Shown: in pieces, positions 10,520 through 21,062 of the stretch
How positions within the stretch are numbered: position 1 is the stretch's first letter
How the letters are laid out: each line of letters opens with the position of its first letter
Assembly (NCBI RefSeq): GCF_023898315.1
Contig: NC_064622.1
Span: 355,303,234-355,367,233 of the forward strand
DNA length: 64,000 bases
Source: Schistocerca nitens
Taxonomy: Eukaryota; Arthropoda; Insecta; Orthoptera; Acrididae
Reading direction: 5' to 3'
Made by a program: the position numbers and the translations under genes
The notes under the pieces: generated by a model
What the model saw: the letters and a program-made list of their open reading frames with translations, nothing else
Databases searched by the model: none
Told to the model about the DNA's origin: nothing

Positions 10520-12838
10520 TGACATTATACTGAGTGCACTATCCGAAAATTACCTCGAGCAATTAAACAGAGAACCGACTCGTGGAGATAACATCTTGGA
10601 CCTACTGATAACAAATAGACCCGAACTTTTCGACTCCGTAAGTGCAGAACAGGGAATCAGTGATCATAAGGCCGTTGTAGCATCCCTGAATATGGAAGTT
10701 AATAGGAATATAAAAAAAGGGAGGAAGGTTTATCTGTTTAGCAAGAGTAATAGAAGGCAGATTTCAGACTACCTAACAGATCAAAACGAAAATTTCTGTT
10801 CCGACACTGACAATGTTGAGTGTTTATGGAAAAAGTTCAAGGCAATCGTAAAATGCGTTTTAGACAGGTACGTGCCGAGTAAAACTGTGAGGGACGGGAA
10901 AAACCCACCGTGGTACAACAACAAAGTTAGGAAACTACTGCGAAAGCAAAGAGAGCTTCACTCCAAGTTTAAACGCAGCCAAAACCTCTCAGACAAACAG
11001 AAGCTAAGCGATGTCAAAGTTAGCGTAAGGAGGGCTATGCGAGAAGCGTTCAGTGAATTCGAAAGTAAAATTCTATGTACAGACTTGACAGAAAATCCTA
11101 GGAAGTTCTGGTCTTACGTTAAATCAGTAAGTGGCTCGAAACAGCATATCCAGACACTCCGGGATGATGATGGCATTGAAACAGAGGACGACACGCGTAA
11201 AGCTGAAATACTAAACACCTTTTTCCAAAGCTGTTTCACAAAGGAAGACCGCACTGCAGTTCCTTCTCTAAATCCTCGCACAAACGAAAAAATGGCTGAC
11301 ATCGAAATAAGTGTCCAAGGAATAGAAAAGCAACTGAAATCACTCAACAGAGGAAAGTCCACTGGACCTGACGGGATACCAATTCGATTCTACACAGAGT
11401 ACGCGAAAGAACTTGCCCCCCTTCTAACAGCCGTGTACCGCAAGTCTCTAGAGGAACGGAGGGTTCCAAATGATTGGAAAAGAGCACAGGTAGTCCCAGT
11501 CTTCAAGAAGGGTCGTCGAGCAGATGCGCAAAACTATAGACCTATATCTCTGACGTCGATCTGTTGTAGAATTTTAGAACATGTTTTCTGCTCGAGTATC
11601 ATGGTGTTTTTGGAAACCCAGAATCTACTATGTAGGAATCAACATGGATTCCGGAAACAGCGATCGTGTGAGACCCAACTCGCGTTATTTGTTCATGAGA
11701 CCCAGAAAATATTAGATACAGGCTCCCAGGTAGATGCTATTTTTCTTGACTTCCGGAAGGCGTTCGATACAGTTCCGCACTGTCGCCTGATAAACAAAGT
11801 AAGAGCCTACGGAATATCAGACCAGCTGTGTGGCTGGATTGAAGAGTTTTTAGGAAACAGAACACAGCATGTTGTTATCAATGGAGAGACATCTACAGAC
11901 GTTAAAATAACCTCTGGCGTGCCACAGGGGAGTGTTATGGGACCATTGCTTTTCACAATATATATAAATGACCTAGTAGATAGTGTCGGAAGTTCCATGC
12001 GGCTTTTCGCGGATGATGCTGTAGTATACAGAGAAGTTGCAGCATTAGAAAATTGTAGCGAAATGCAGGAAGATCTGCAGCGGATAGGCACTTGGTGCAG
12101 GGAGTGGCAACTGACAACACAGATAAATGTAATGTATTGAGAATACATAGAGAGAAGGATCCTTTATTGTATGATTATATGATAGCGGAACAAACACTGG
12201 TAGCAGTTACTTCTGTAAAATATCTGGGAGTATGCGTGCGGAACGATTTGAAGTGGAATGATCATATAAAATTAATTGTTGGTAAGGCGGGTGCCAGGTT
12301 GAGATTCATTGGGAGAGTGCTTAGAAAATGTAGTCCATCAACAAAGGAGGTGGCTTACAAAACACTCGTTCGACCTATACTTGAGTATTGCTCATCAGTG
12401 TGGGATCCGTACCAGATCGGGTTGACGGAGGAGATAGAGAAGATCCAAAGAAGAGCGGCGCGTTTCGTCACAGGGTTATTTGGTAACCGTGATAGCGTTA
12501 CGGAGATGTTTAGCAAACTCAAGTGGCAGACTCTGGAAGAGAGGCGCTCTGCATCACGGTGTAGCTTGCTCGCCAGGTTTCGAGATGGTGCATTTCTGGA
12601 TGAGGTATCGAGTATATTGCTTCCCCCTACTTATACCTCCCGAGGAGATCACGAATGTAAAATTAGAGAGATTAGAGCGCGCACGGAGGCTTTCAGACAG
12701 TCGTTCTTTCCGCGAACCATACGCGACTGGAACAGGAAAGGGAGGTAATGACAGTGGCACGTCAAGTGCCCTCCGCCACACACCGTTGGGTGGCTTGCGG
12801 AGTATGAATGTAGATGTAGATGTAGATGTAGATGTAGG
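10520..12838 (+). mobile_element. 5'-truncated CR1-like LINE, inserted in Tc1 relic
   Basis: Homologous along its length to 55985-58262. It begins inside the endonuclease C-terminus (ENYLEQLNREP) and ends with the CTCCGCCACACACCG.. 3' end and a short (GTAGAT)n tail. The break points fall within the Tc1-like relic. A possible short target duplication, ATGTAGAGTG (10513-10522) versus ATGTAGGTGG, is too poor to be sure. Confidence 0.9.
10596..12748 (+). pseudogene. CR1-like ORF2 (RT part), one frameshift
   Basis: The frame from 10596 stays open for 514 codons: the end of the endonuclease (SDHKAV), the linker, then RT blocks RGKSTGPDGIP, NYRPISLTS, FLDFRKAFDTVP, SGVPQGSVMGPLLF and LFADDAVVY with the FADD catalytic pair. 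Compared with the copy at 57548, 4 nt are missing near 12110, which shifts the frame and stops it at 12140. The remaining 200 codons (LRIHREKDPLL to IRDWNRKGR) continue in another frame to 12748. The endonuclease N-terminus is absent by 5' truncation. Apart from these it is well kept, so the insertion is not very old. Confidence 0.9.
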
Positions 12839-12934
12839 TGGTGTTATGGTAAGGGGGTGCTTTCCGTAGTTATGGTGTGGTCCCCCCCCCCTTATTCCGG
12901 TTAAAAACAGTAAATACGGAAGGACATGAATATA

Positions 12935-13102
12935 AATGTGCGTGTGAAATCTTATGGGACTTAACTGCTAAGGTCATCAGTCCCTAAGCTTACACACTAC
13001 TTAACTTAAATTATCCTAAGGACAAACACACACACCCATGCCCGATGGAGGACTCGAACCTCCGCCGGGACCAGCCGCACAGTCCTTGACTGCAGCGCCT
13101 TA
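12935..13102 (-). repeat. SINE type C, antisense, in Tc1 relic
   Basis: On the minus strand: head GGTCCCGGCGGAGGTTCGAG, GGGCATGGGTGTGTGTG, then a tail TAAGCTTAGGGACTGATGAC related to, but clearly different from, the type A tail. The target duplication is GACATGAATATA at 12923-12934 and 13103-13114. Confidence 0.92.
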
Positions 13103-13430
13103 GACATGAATATATTTTATAGCATTGCTTACTGCACACAGTAGAGAAAGAGGTCAAAGTTGGTGTTTGTATCAGCATGCCTACGTACCCTGTCATAAAA
13201 CAGCATCTGTGAGGCAATGGATAGTGGACAATAACATCCCTAAAATGGACTGGCTTGACTAGTGTCTCAACCAGAAGCCAAAGAGATATCTCTGGGATGA
13301 ATGAGAACGTCGTCGTCGATCCGGACCGCAGCGTCCACCATCGCTACCTCCTCTGTTTTCGGCGATTTTGCATTTTACGACGTCGAGTCCACCACCGACC
13401 CAATGATGACTTTGACCCACAGTGTCTGTA

Positions 13431-13798
13431 GGATGTATTTCAGGCCGGTAGTGGTACTGGGATTTTTTTGAGCGTGCTGTTTTGTACTATGCCTTGGTCT
13501 CACTCACTCTAGTTACATTAATTAATGCTTGTTTCAACATTTTCGGTGATGAAATGTCGTTCTTTCTTCTACGAGCGGATTTACACATATCGTCCCCCAC
13601 TACGACGTTTGCGCAACAAGACTGGCGCATCGTCAGAAGACAGTACAGGTCCTGGGCGTCTTGCAGACACAATTACGCTGCGGTACGGGTAACAGGGGCA
13701 TCAGAGTGGGGGAGGGAAACGGAGCATCGCCTGGAAACGTACTCCAATGCTTAAGTACACGGGACAGTACGATTCTTGGGGGCTCAATATGTTAACGG
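13431..13798. other. Uncertain, probable mariner-like N-terminal remains
   Basis: No clean ORF. The stretch GTACACGGGACAGTACGATTC near 13754 resembles GTACACGGGGAAGTACGATTC at 37866, so both may come from the same transposon family as the downstream relic. Confidence 0.35.
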
Positions 13799-13958
13799 GA
13801 GGGGGGACGGTCCACTGGGGGCCGAACCGCACAATAACCCTGGGTTCGGTGTGGGGCGACGGTGGGGTAAGTGGACTGCTGTAGCCTATTGTGGGGTTGT
13901 CTACCACTGAGGGCTGCGGCGGGGACGAAGCCTCTCCGTCGTTTCTAGGTTCCCAGTC
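13799..13958 (-). repeat. GC-rich repeat R2, antisense copy
   Basis: Closely matches the start of 48715-49150 in reverse: GAAACGACGGAGAGGC, CGAACCCAGGGTTATTGTGC and CAACCCCACAA blocks occur in both. The family is unknown to me. It has no ORF of interest. Confidence 0.8.
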
Positions 13959-13983
13959 CCATTCAATATAGGCTACAACGCCG

Positions 13984-14665
13984 TGACTTTGTCCTTAGTT
14001 TTTTTGTCACGCACGGAAATCGATGACGTGCGGCTGGGAAATATTCTTTGGATGGACGAGGCACATTTTATTGTGCATGATACCGTGAATCCACAGAAGT
14101 GTCGTATATGCGGTTCTACTACACATGTTGTGCAGAAACATCCACTGCACTCCGCTTATGTGACTGTGTGGTGTGGTCTCAGAAGCTCCTTCATTCTGTG
14201 TCCATTTTTTTTTTTTTCGCCAAGGAAATGACACCTCGTGGACGTGTACAGTGACATCTCCACGGTATAAGGATCCCCTTGTCCAACACGTGATTCAAGC
14301 TGTGCAAGAACGCACTTGTGTCCAACCCACTATTTTCATGCAAGATGGGGCTACACAATATGTCGCTTGCAGGTGAAATATTTGCTTCGCGAAACCTTCG
14401 TTAACGATCGCATCATCTTTGGGCAGTTTCAAGATGTCTGTCCTTCCATAAATCCCGACCTAAATCCATGTGACTTCTGGTGGTGGTGGCGACTGAAAAA
14501 TCGTGTCTATCAGGGATGTATCCGGACTCATCCTGATCTGAAGGATAGTACACGACGACACATTGCTGTGATTACACTGGAGAAACTGCGACCATCTGTC
14601 GACCATTCCGCGTTGCAGATACAGCATGTTGCTAAGTCGGGAGGCCACACTGCACACATGTTGTA
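13984..14665 (+). pseudogene. Mariner/IS630-like transposase relic, sense
   Basis: ILWMDEAHFIVHDTVN carries the first acidic block, then CRIC and YVTVWCGL, then a frameshift at a T-run near 14210. FMQDGATQYVACR (second Asp) and NPDLNPCDFWWWWRLK (third Asp) follow. Ends near HVAKSGGHTAHML. Frames are broken at least twice. No terminal repeats were found, so boundaries are those of the coding remains only. Confidence 0.75.
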
Positions 14666-15849
14666 ACTTGTCACAGTATCCTAATAAACGCACCAACACC
14701 ATCGTTTTAACGTGTTTGATCTTTGCTTATTATAGGTGCATGTGCTAATGAAGAGTAATTTGGTGCGTGTCAGTCTAGCCAATCATGCAGTTTTCACGAC
14801 ATACTTTCGACTGAATAGAAATGGCTCAGTCGAAAGGTTCGCCACTGCCATGTGAATACAGTTCTGGTTCAAGAAAAAATTAAGGACAGATAATTGGGTT
14901 TAGTAGTTACTTGGCGATTTGACTTTACACTTTACTCCACAAACTCCATTTCAGTGAATGTTGGAGTGTACTGTGTAGCATAGCTAGTCATTCCCTTTCC
15001 TATTCCATCTGCACTTGAAGCGAGTGGAAAATGATACAACTAAGCAGGATCCGTCATGTTAGCCTATGCTACAACATTAAAAATCACGTGGATAATATAT
15101 CAATAAGTTACATCGAACAGTCAACGATTCGTACATGGTCATATTCCACTCGGATTACGTGTCTTAAATTGATCTGTTTTCCCTTTTCTTACATACCTCA
15201 GTGTTTGTATCGTCATCATCATCATGATATCATCACCATCATCACCACCTTGCGTAACAGGTACATAGTGCTAATGCACAGGTATAGAAGACAACCGCAA
15301 AACAGCTTACTTACTGATGACTGCTATCCTGCAAACTCAGTGCTTTCCCGTAACGATATTTACCTGCAAAAAGAAACGAATCCATTGAGTTTAATATTTG
15401 TGTAACAAACAAATGTGATACATACAATAAACATATAGAAAAGCAATCATTTATTCAGTCGAGTAAGACTCTCATATTTCCAATTTTCCTGCTACTCTAG
15501 CCTGCTAATTATGTGAACTATACACATTTGACTAGACGGTCTTCCTCGTTACAGCAGGTAACGCAGGGTCACTGTTAAAAGGTATGCTAAATGAAACGAC
15601 CATATTAGACAGGAGATGACCTCGATGTACTCGTATTCTTCCCTCGCAGTCATTGCAAATGTGTTGTTTCTGGAGAATTACTGTTTCGTGCAAATTACTG
15701 ACAGGAGTTGTGTAGTGATGACTTAGAGGGGAAAGAGGGGGAGAAAGAGGGTAGGAGGGTGAGAGAGGGAGAGAGAGAGAGAGAGAGAGAGAGAAGAATA
15801 AAAGATGAAACCGGTGATGGCACACAACTTACTACTTTCAAAAAGAATA
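14666..15849. other. No gene; two microsatellites
   Basis: No coding signal. Simple repeats: an ATC/ATG-rich tract at 15211-15247 and a GA-rich tract at 15725-15798. The rest is AT-rich with no repeat I recognise. Confidence 0.6.
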
Positions 15850-16165
15850 ACTACGTCTACACCACCTAGTAAAATGTATGTGGACACATATCGCTGGACT
15901 TTAATATTCCCCTTTATGACCGCTTGAATTCTGCTCGAGGCATATACAATGAGATGTCTGAATGTGTGTGGAGGAATGGTAACCCATTGTTCCTAAAGAG
16001 TCGAAACCAAAGAAAGTAGTGATGCAGAACGCTGGAGTCTGAAACAAAGTCGACGTTCTAATTCTTATCAGAGGTTGGGTTCAGGGCGAGACTTTGGGCA
16101 GGCCAGTCCATTTCAAGAATCGTATTGCCCACAAGCCTTTCCCTCATAGATGCTGCTTTATCGGC
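15850..16165 (-). pseudogene. Tc1-like element 3' end, antisense
   Basis: The minus strand reads the C-terminal third of the family found at 10164-13430: RQ.. then EMDWPAQS, and later LERRL-like codons, near CAGGCCAGTCCATTTCAAG. Coding frame is broken. The outer end near 15850 may be a terminal repeat (GTATGTGGACACATATCGC). Confidence 0.65.
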
Positions 16166-16950
16166 AACATCAGAACTTTCATTACATACGTATGTTTGAG
16201 TCTACTGACGTTCGTCGAAAAGACTATGGTCAAAATAATAAGTAGGTTTTTACTGAGTTGTCTAAACCTCAGAAATCAGTTGCTCTTGGACGTATTTCGG
16301 ATTGTAAAACCTAAGAGACCGAATGCAATGCGAAGAATATGATGTTTCCTGAATGGCTTCATTTCTATGCTTACGTGTATAATTTTTAGCTATTTCTAAC
16401 TTTCTTGGAGACAGCTTACGTATTTTACTCTGAGGACGGATGACCCGCACTGTTCTAGGATGGTGTCGCTGTTTGTCTCTTGTAATGCTTTCTTTCCTCC
16501 ATTGTGGCTGCATAATCATCATATTTCTATCATAATGGTACAAATTTTACTCTCTTCGTGTTATAATATCTGTATGTACAATGAAGTCCGTTTAGTGCAT
16601 TCACAAATAACCTATAACCATTAAAAAACAACTAAGGCAATTGTTCTCGAGTTCGCTGATTAAACCAAATCAAGTGACAGGTCGTATTGCATTGCTGATA
16701 TAAATAATCATACCACCGAACTGTCCCTCTACAGTGTGTAAACTTTTAGATGGCAGACCTCTCCCTAGTCCTGAATCGGTAGAAGTCGGTAAACGTCGGG
16801 AGGCTTCGGTAGGCACGCAGTTTCGACTGCTGCCAACATTACGTAGCTGACTGTGTTGTACAAGGTAGCCATTGTCGTCTGCTTCGTTATTGTTTTGCGC
16901 TGTACTGTTCTGTGTGTTTTTATTGTGCAGTTGTGCTAAACATTATCAAA
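16166..16950. other. Gap upstream of candidate exon
   Basis: No element recognised. The last 150 bases before the ATG at 16951 could hold the promoter and 5' UTR of the candidate exon, but no TATA box is obvious. Confidence 0.4.
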
Positions 16951-17240
16951 ATGAGGGAAGAGGCAGTTGCTGGCCCATCTCGGGAGTCGCCAACAATCCC
17001 TACCGGTAGGCCTACGGTTAGAAAGAAACCAGTATTACGTAGCGATGCTCGCAAAATTATATTGCGTGTAATTGAATGCTGCGAAAGGGAAAGAGGGCAG
17101 AAAAAATTGCTTCACCCCATTTACAAATCTTCAGTGAGAGCTGCTACATACACAGGACAAAGCATGCGTAGCATTGGAAGATTCAAACAGTTTTCCAAGA
17201 GTCATCCTGGTGTATCACCACAAACGCCTGGCAAGAAAAG
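16951..17240 (+). CDS. Candidate first exon, 96+ codons, with splice donor
   Basis: The open frame starts at an ATG in good insect context (ATCAAAATGA) and reads MREEAVAGPSRES, then KIILRVIECCERERGQKK, AATYTGQSMRSIGR and PGKKR. It ends at AAAAG with a near-consensus splice donor GTGAGT at 17241-17246. A basic helical region followed by TGQSMRSIGRF, which looks like a recognition helix, and PGKKR resembles the first exon of insect DDE-superfamily endonuclease genes with an N-terminal HTH. That similarity is from memory. No downstream exon was found in the window. It could be a host gene, a domesticated transposase or a decayed intron-bearing transposon. Confidence 0.5.
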
Positions 17241-17246
17241 GTGAGT

Positions 17247-17765
17247 TTCCATTTCACATATTTTGTTCGCGATCACTTTGAAGGAGCCCCCTATTTCGTC
17301 CGAATTACCTTATATTTCATTGTTCCTTGCTACCGTATTGCTTTGTATGGAAACACCACTGGTTACTGTATTATTTCGAAACACATTCATATTACAGTAC
17401 TTTGCAATCGGATGAATGGTTTGTGAGCGCATAGTAGACAAACATACATATATTTTAATGTACATGACGATTTCAGTTTCGTTTACGAACAACATTTAAA
17501 GCGAGTTTTACTTCCAAGCCTTTCGTCTGCTTTCGTTTAAGCATGAGGCGCAATTTGTAGTGCCAGCACTGCAACTGGTAGGCGTGCCTTGTCACCCCCC
17601 CCCCCCCCCCACATCGGCTCCTCTCCCACCGCCAGCCAATGCTTGCTTCCTCCTCTCCCCGCACTCCCCTACAGTTAACACACTGTACTGTACACAGTAT
17701 ACAATGCCGTAAAATGTTTACGAACTTCCAGCATGCTGGAGTAGCTTGGGTCAGCAACTTCTGTT
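17247..17765. other. Intron-like or unassigned DNA
   Basis: AT-rich then GC-rich. Contains a C-run at about 17597-17610. If the exon at 16951-17240 is real this is intron. No acceptor plus coding exon could be picked out. Confidence 0.4.
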
Positions 17766-17993
17766 AGAAAGAAAAACCAGTCCGAGTTGCAAATTTTTAC
17801 TTTTTATTCATTCGATGACTAGTTTCTGACCGAGACCAACTTTCAAATCATCGTAACATAGCCGAAAATGGCATTCCCGATGATGTCAAAAATGTGCAAT
17901 GAACATTTACAGTGCATAAAGAGTTATCTCAGCCCGAAACAAGTCATCGAATGAAAAACGGAAAATTTGCACCTTGGACTGGTTTTTCTTTCT
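17766..17993. repeat. Imperfect inverted repeat, Penelope-like end candidate
   Basis: AGAAAGAAAAACCAGTCC at 17766-17783 pairs with 17976-17993. The arms extend with mismatches to about 17840 and 17920 (CATTCGATGACTAGTTTC against GAAACAAGTCATCGAATG). The GAAAC..GTCATCG motif is reminiscent of the paired terminal repeats of Penelope-like elements. No Penelope reverse transcriptase is present. Confidence 0.5.
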
Positions 17994-18048
17994 ACTGACC
18001 ATAAAATGTGTTTATACCCTTCCGCATATAGCGTAGATTGTCAAAAAA

Positions 18049-19092
18049 TGGACGAAAAAGAATTTTGTTTGGTGATTAAACATTACTTTATTAAAGGCAA
18101 AACGCCTCAGGAGACTAAAGAGAAGCTTGATAAACCTTACGGTGACTCTGCACCTTCGATTAGAACAGTTTATAAGTGGTTTCAAAATTTTAGGAGTGGC
18201 CATATCGGCACAAGTGATGCTGAACGTTCTGGACGCCCTGTGGAGGTTACGACTCCAGAAATCATTGATAAAATCCATGATTTGGTGATGGATGACAGAA
18301 AAGGTGCGTGAGATTGCTAGTGCTGTGGGCATCTTGAATGAACGGGTACATAATATTTTGCATAAACATTTGGACATTAGAAAGCTATCCGCAGGATGGG
18401 TTCCGCGATTGCTCACGCTTGACCAAAAACGGAATCGTGTGAAGTGTTGCAAAGATGGTTTGCAGCTGTTCAGGAAGCATCCGCTGGACTTTAAGCGTCG
18501 TTTCGTCACTGTGAATGAACCATGGATACATTACTATACTCCTGAGACCAAACAACAATCTAAACAATGGTTTACCATGGAAGAATCTGCACCAAAAAAG
18601 GTAAAGACCATTTCTTCGGCCGGAAAGGTTATGGCGACTGTCTTTTGGAATTCGCAGGGGATAATCCTCATCAGCTATCTGGAAAAGGGTAAAAATATTA
18701 CAGGTGAATATTATTCTTCGTTATTGGACCATTTGAAAACCGAGCTGCAAGAAAAACGCCGGCGACTGGACCGCAAAAAAGTCATTTTCCATCACGACAT
18801 TGCACCAGCACACACCCCAGCAGTTGTGGTCGCAAAATTAATGGAATAAGGATTCCAACTCGTTTCACATTCCCCCTATTCTCCACACTTGGCTCATTAG
18901 TGCTACTATTTGTTCCCCAATTTCAAGAAATGGCTGGCGGGACAAAGATTTTATTCAAACGAGGAGGTGATTACAGCAACTAACAGCTATTTTGCGGACT
19001 TGGACAAATCCTATTATTCGGAAGGGATCAACATATTAGAACAGCGTTGGACGAAGTGTATAAGTCTAAAAGGAGACTATGTCAAAAAATAA
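18049..19092 (+). pseudogene. Mariner transposase relic (DD34D type), sense
   Basis: Starts MDEKEFCLVIKHYF with the N-terminal HTH (SIRTVYKWFQNFRSGH). A frameshift near 18295 leads into VREIASAVGILNERVHNIL, then GWVPRLLTLDQ (WVPHEL-type block). The first catalytic block is VNEPW where DETW is expected, so the Asp is lost. HHDIAPAHT keeps the second Asp. The third block is destroyed by a stop at 18847 and changes (SPHLAH). The C-terminus ISLKGDYVKK ends at 19092. The element is dead. Terminal repeats could not be located. Confidence 0.85.
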
Positions 19093-19169
19093 GAAAGGTT
19101 TACCCCAAACACGTAAGTAGTTTTTATTTTTGCACGGTCTTTTCAAACGCTCCTCCTACCTACAGAAAT

Positions 19170-19620
19170 GTGTGCTCATAGGAAGCTGTTCGCTCATTGT
19201 GCCCCATTCTTTTTAAATTCCTATGCACAGTCATTGTGCTAGCTGGCCTGCTTGTAGCGCTTTGGGCTCACGAGTCATTCCTTCCGTTGATATTCTCAAC
19301 GGTTCCTGTACGCCAGTACACGAGGACTGCTTGGTCTCGGTTTAGCTGTGACTGTTTCTTCGCTTTTCAGGTTCACAGTCACGTCACCAAAGCCGAGTTG
19401 CGCAGCTTTAGAAGGGTTGAAATGTCCCTGACGGATTTGTTACTCAGGTGATATCCAACGACTTGTTCAAGTTCGAAGTAACTGAGCTTTCCTAATTGAC
19501 TCATTGTGCTATTACTGCTTTTCTACTGACAACACAATACTCCCCGCCTGCTTTTACAACTCGTGAAATCTAGTGGTCAATTCTAAATTCTGTCTGTCTA
19601 GTTTTGATCAGATAACGTAT
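19170..19620 (-). pseudogene. Tc1-like element N-terminal end, antisense
   Basis: From an ATG at 19504 (minus) it reads MSQLGKLSYFELEQVVGYHL and SNKSVRDISTLLKL, a Tc1-type HTH N-terminus, then stops. The right end TTTGATCAGATAACGTA near 19603-19620 looks like the element terminus. The catalytic part is missing. Confidence 0.65.
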
Positions 19621-19715
19621 GTTTCCAAACTTCTGGAGAGCATAGAGGCAGGCGGAAGTCTTCCTGCGCGTGACGACTGTGTTTTCCGCCTAGTCGAGCT
19701 GTTCATTCAAAGGTA

Positions 19716-21060
19716 CGAGGGTCACTCGAAAAGAAATGCACACTATTTTTTTTAAAAAAAAATCCATCTTTTTCTCTACATGTTTGTAAGTTTTACAGTG
19801 TGTAGATACATCCTTTAGGAACAATATTTTCATTTCTCCACATAATTTCCATTCCTCTTAACTGCCCTACGCCATATTGGAACCAGCGCCTGTATACCCG
19901 CACGGTAAAATTCTGGACCAACCAGTGGGAGCCACTGTTTGGCAGCGTGCACAAGGGAGTCATCATCTTCGAACCTTGTTCCACGAAGAGAGTCTTCAAG
20001 TTTCCCAAAGAGATGATAGTCACATGGAGCCAGGTCAGGACTGTTAGACGGGTGTTTCAGTGTTGTCCATCCGAGTTTTGTGATCGCTACCATGGTTTTC
20101 TGACAGACATGTGGCCATGCATTGTCGTGCAACAGCAAAACAGCCTGCTTTTGCCGATGTGGTCGAATACGACTCAGTCGAGCTTGAAGTTTCTTCAGTG
20201 TCGTTACATATGCATCAGAATTTATGGCGGTTCCACTTGGTATGATGTCCACAAGCAAGAGTCCTTCTGAATCTAAAAACATCGTAGCCATAACTTTTCC
20301 AGCAAAAGGTGTGGTTTTGAATTTTTTTTTTCTTGGGTGAATTTGCATGATGCCTACTCCACTGACTGCCTCTTCGTCTTTGGTGAAAAATGATGGAGCC
20401 ATGTTTCATCACCTGTCACAATTCTTCCAAGAAATTCATCTCCACCATTCTCATACTGTTCCAAAAGTTCGCTACATACCGTTTTTCTTGTTTCTTTGTG
20501 AGCCACTGTCGACATCCTGGGAACACACCTGGCACAAACCTTTTTATAACGCCAACACTTCCAGTATTCTGCAAACACTTCCGTCCCCTATCCCAACGTA
20601 GCGTGACAATTCGTTCACTGTGATGCGTCTGTCAGCAGTTACCAATTCGTTAACTCTCTGCACATTGTCTGGAGTGTGTGCAGTACGAGGCCTGCCGCTG
20701 CGAGGACAATCCTCAATATTGCCGTGCCCGCTTTTAACACGTAACTGCTTGCCCACCGACTAACTGTGCTGCGATCGACAGCAGCATCTCCATACACTTT
20801 TTTCAACCTCTTGTGGATGTTTCCCACTGCCCCTTTTTCACAGCACAGGAATCCTATGTCAGCACGTTGCTTCTGACGAACGTCAAGTGTAGCAGCCATC
20901 TTGAAGACATGCTGTGACGGCGCCACTCACAGGAACAGATTGAACTAAGTTTGAAAACAAGCGGGAAGGATGTATCTACACACAGTAAAACGTTCACACA
21001 TGCAGAATGAAAACTGTATTTTTACAAAAATAATGTGCATTTCTTTTGGAGTGACCCTCG
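19716..21060 (-). mobile_element. Mariner element, antisense, TIRs intact
   Basis: Bounded by TA at 19714-19715 and 21061-21062. The ends CGAGGGTCACTCGAAAAGAA and its near-complement TTCTTTTGGAGTGACCCTCG form terminal inverted repeats of about 28 bp. Length 1345 bp is normal for mariner. It carries the transposase pseudogene below. Confidence 0.92.
19830..20899 (-). pseudogene. Mariner transposase, catalytic residues kept, frame broken
   Basis: The minus-strand frame begins MAATLDVRQKQRADIGFLCC, then a shift, PRSGRPRTAHTPDNVQRV and the second HTH. IVTGDETWLHHFSP keeps the first Asp, LLHDNAWPH the second, and SPDLAPCDYHLFGKL the third at DD34D distance. It ends with KRNGNYVEK. At least three frameshifts or stops lie between 20350 and 20760. 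It therefore cannot be made, although all three active-site residues survive. Confidence 0.88.
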
Positions 21061-21062
21061 TA

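Larger units (their letters stand above)
10164..13430 (+). pseudogene. Tc1-like transposase relic, split by a LINE and a SINE
   Basis: Three pieces share one gene order. 10164-10515 reads ELKRMRYSNRAATSSPHVS and then DESRYSLWQS (first catalytic block, first Asp) and YLPSCIVPTVK. After the LINE, 12838-12934 reads GGVMVRGCFP and LIPVKNS. After the SINE, 13115-13430 reads HKTASVRQWIVDNNIPKMDW and then LWDE, where the third acidic residue lies. Stops and frameshifts abound. 15850-16165 is the antisense C-terminal end of the same family. Confidence 0.8.

Noticed and set aside
12790-12838. (GTAGAT)n as an independent microsatellite
   Set aside because: It is the 3' tail of the CR1-like LINE, as shown by the same tail at 58246-58262 and its complement at 21184.
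15532-15825. Minus-strand frame with a Ser/Leu-rich repeat
   Set aside because: It is the translation of the GA microsatellite.
19716-21060. The antisense mariner as an active element
   Set aside because: All three catalytic Asp codons survive, but the reading frame is broken at several points between 20350 and 20760.
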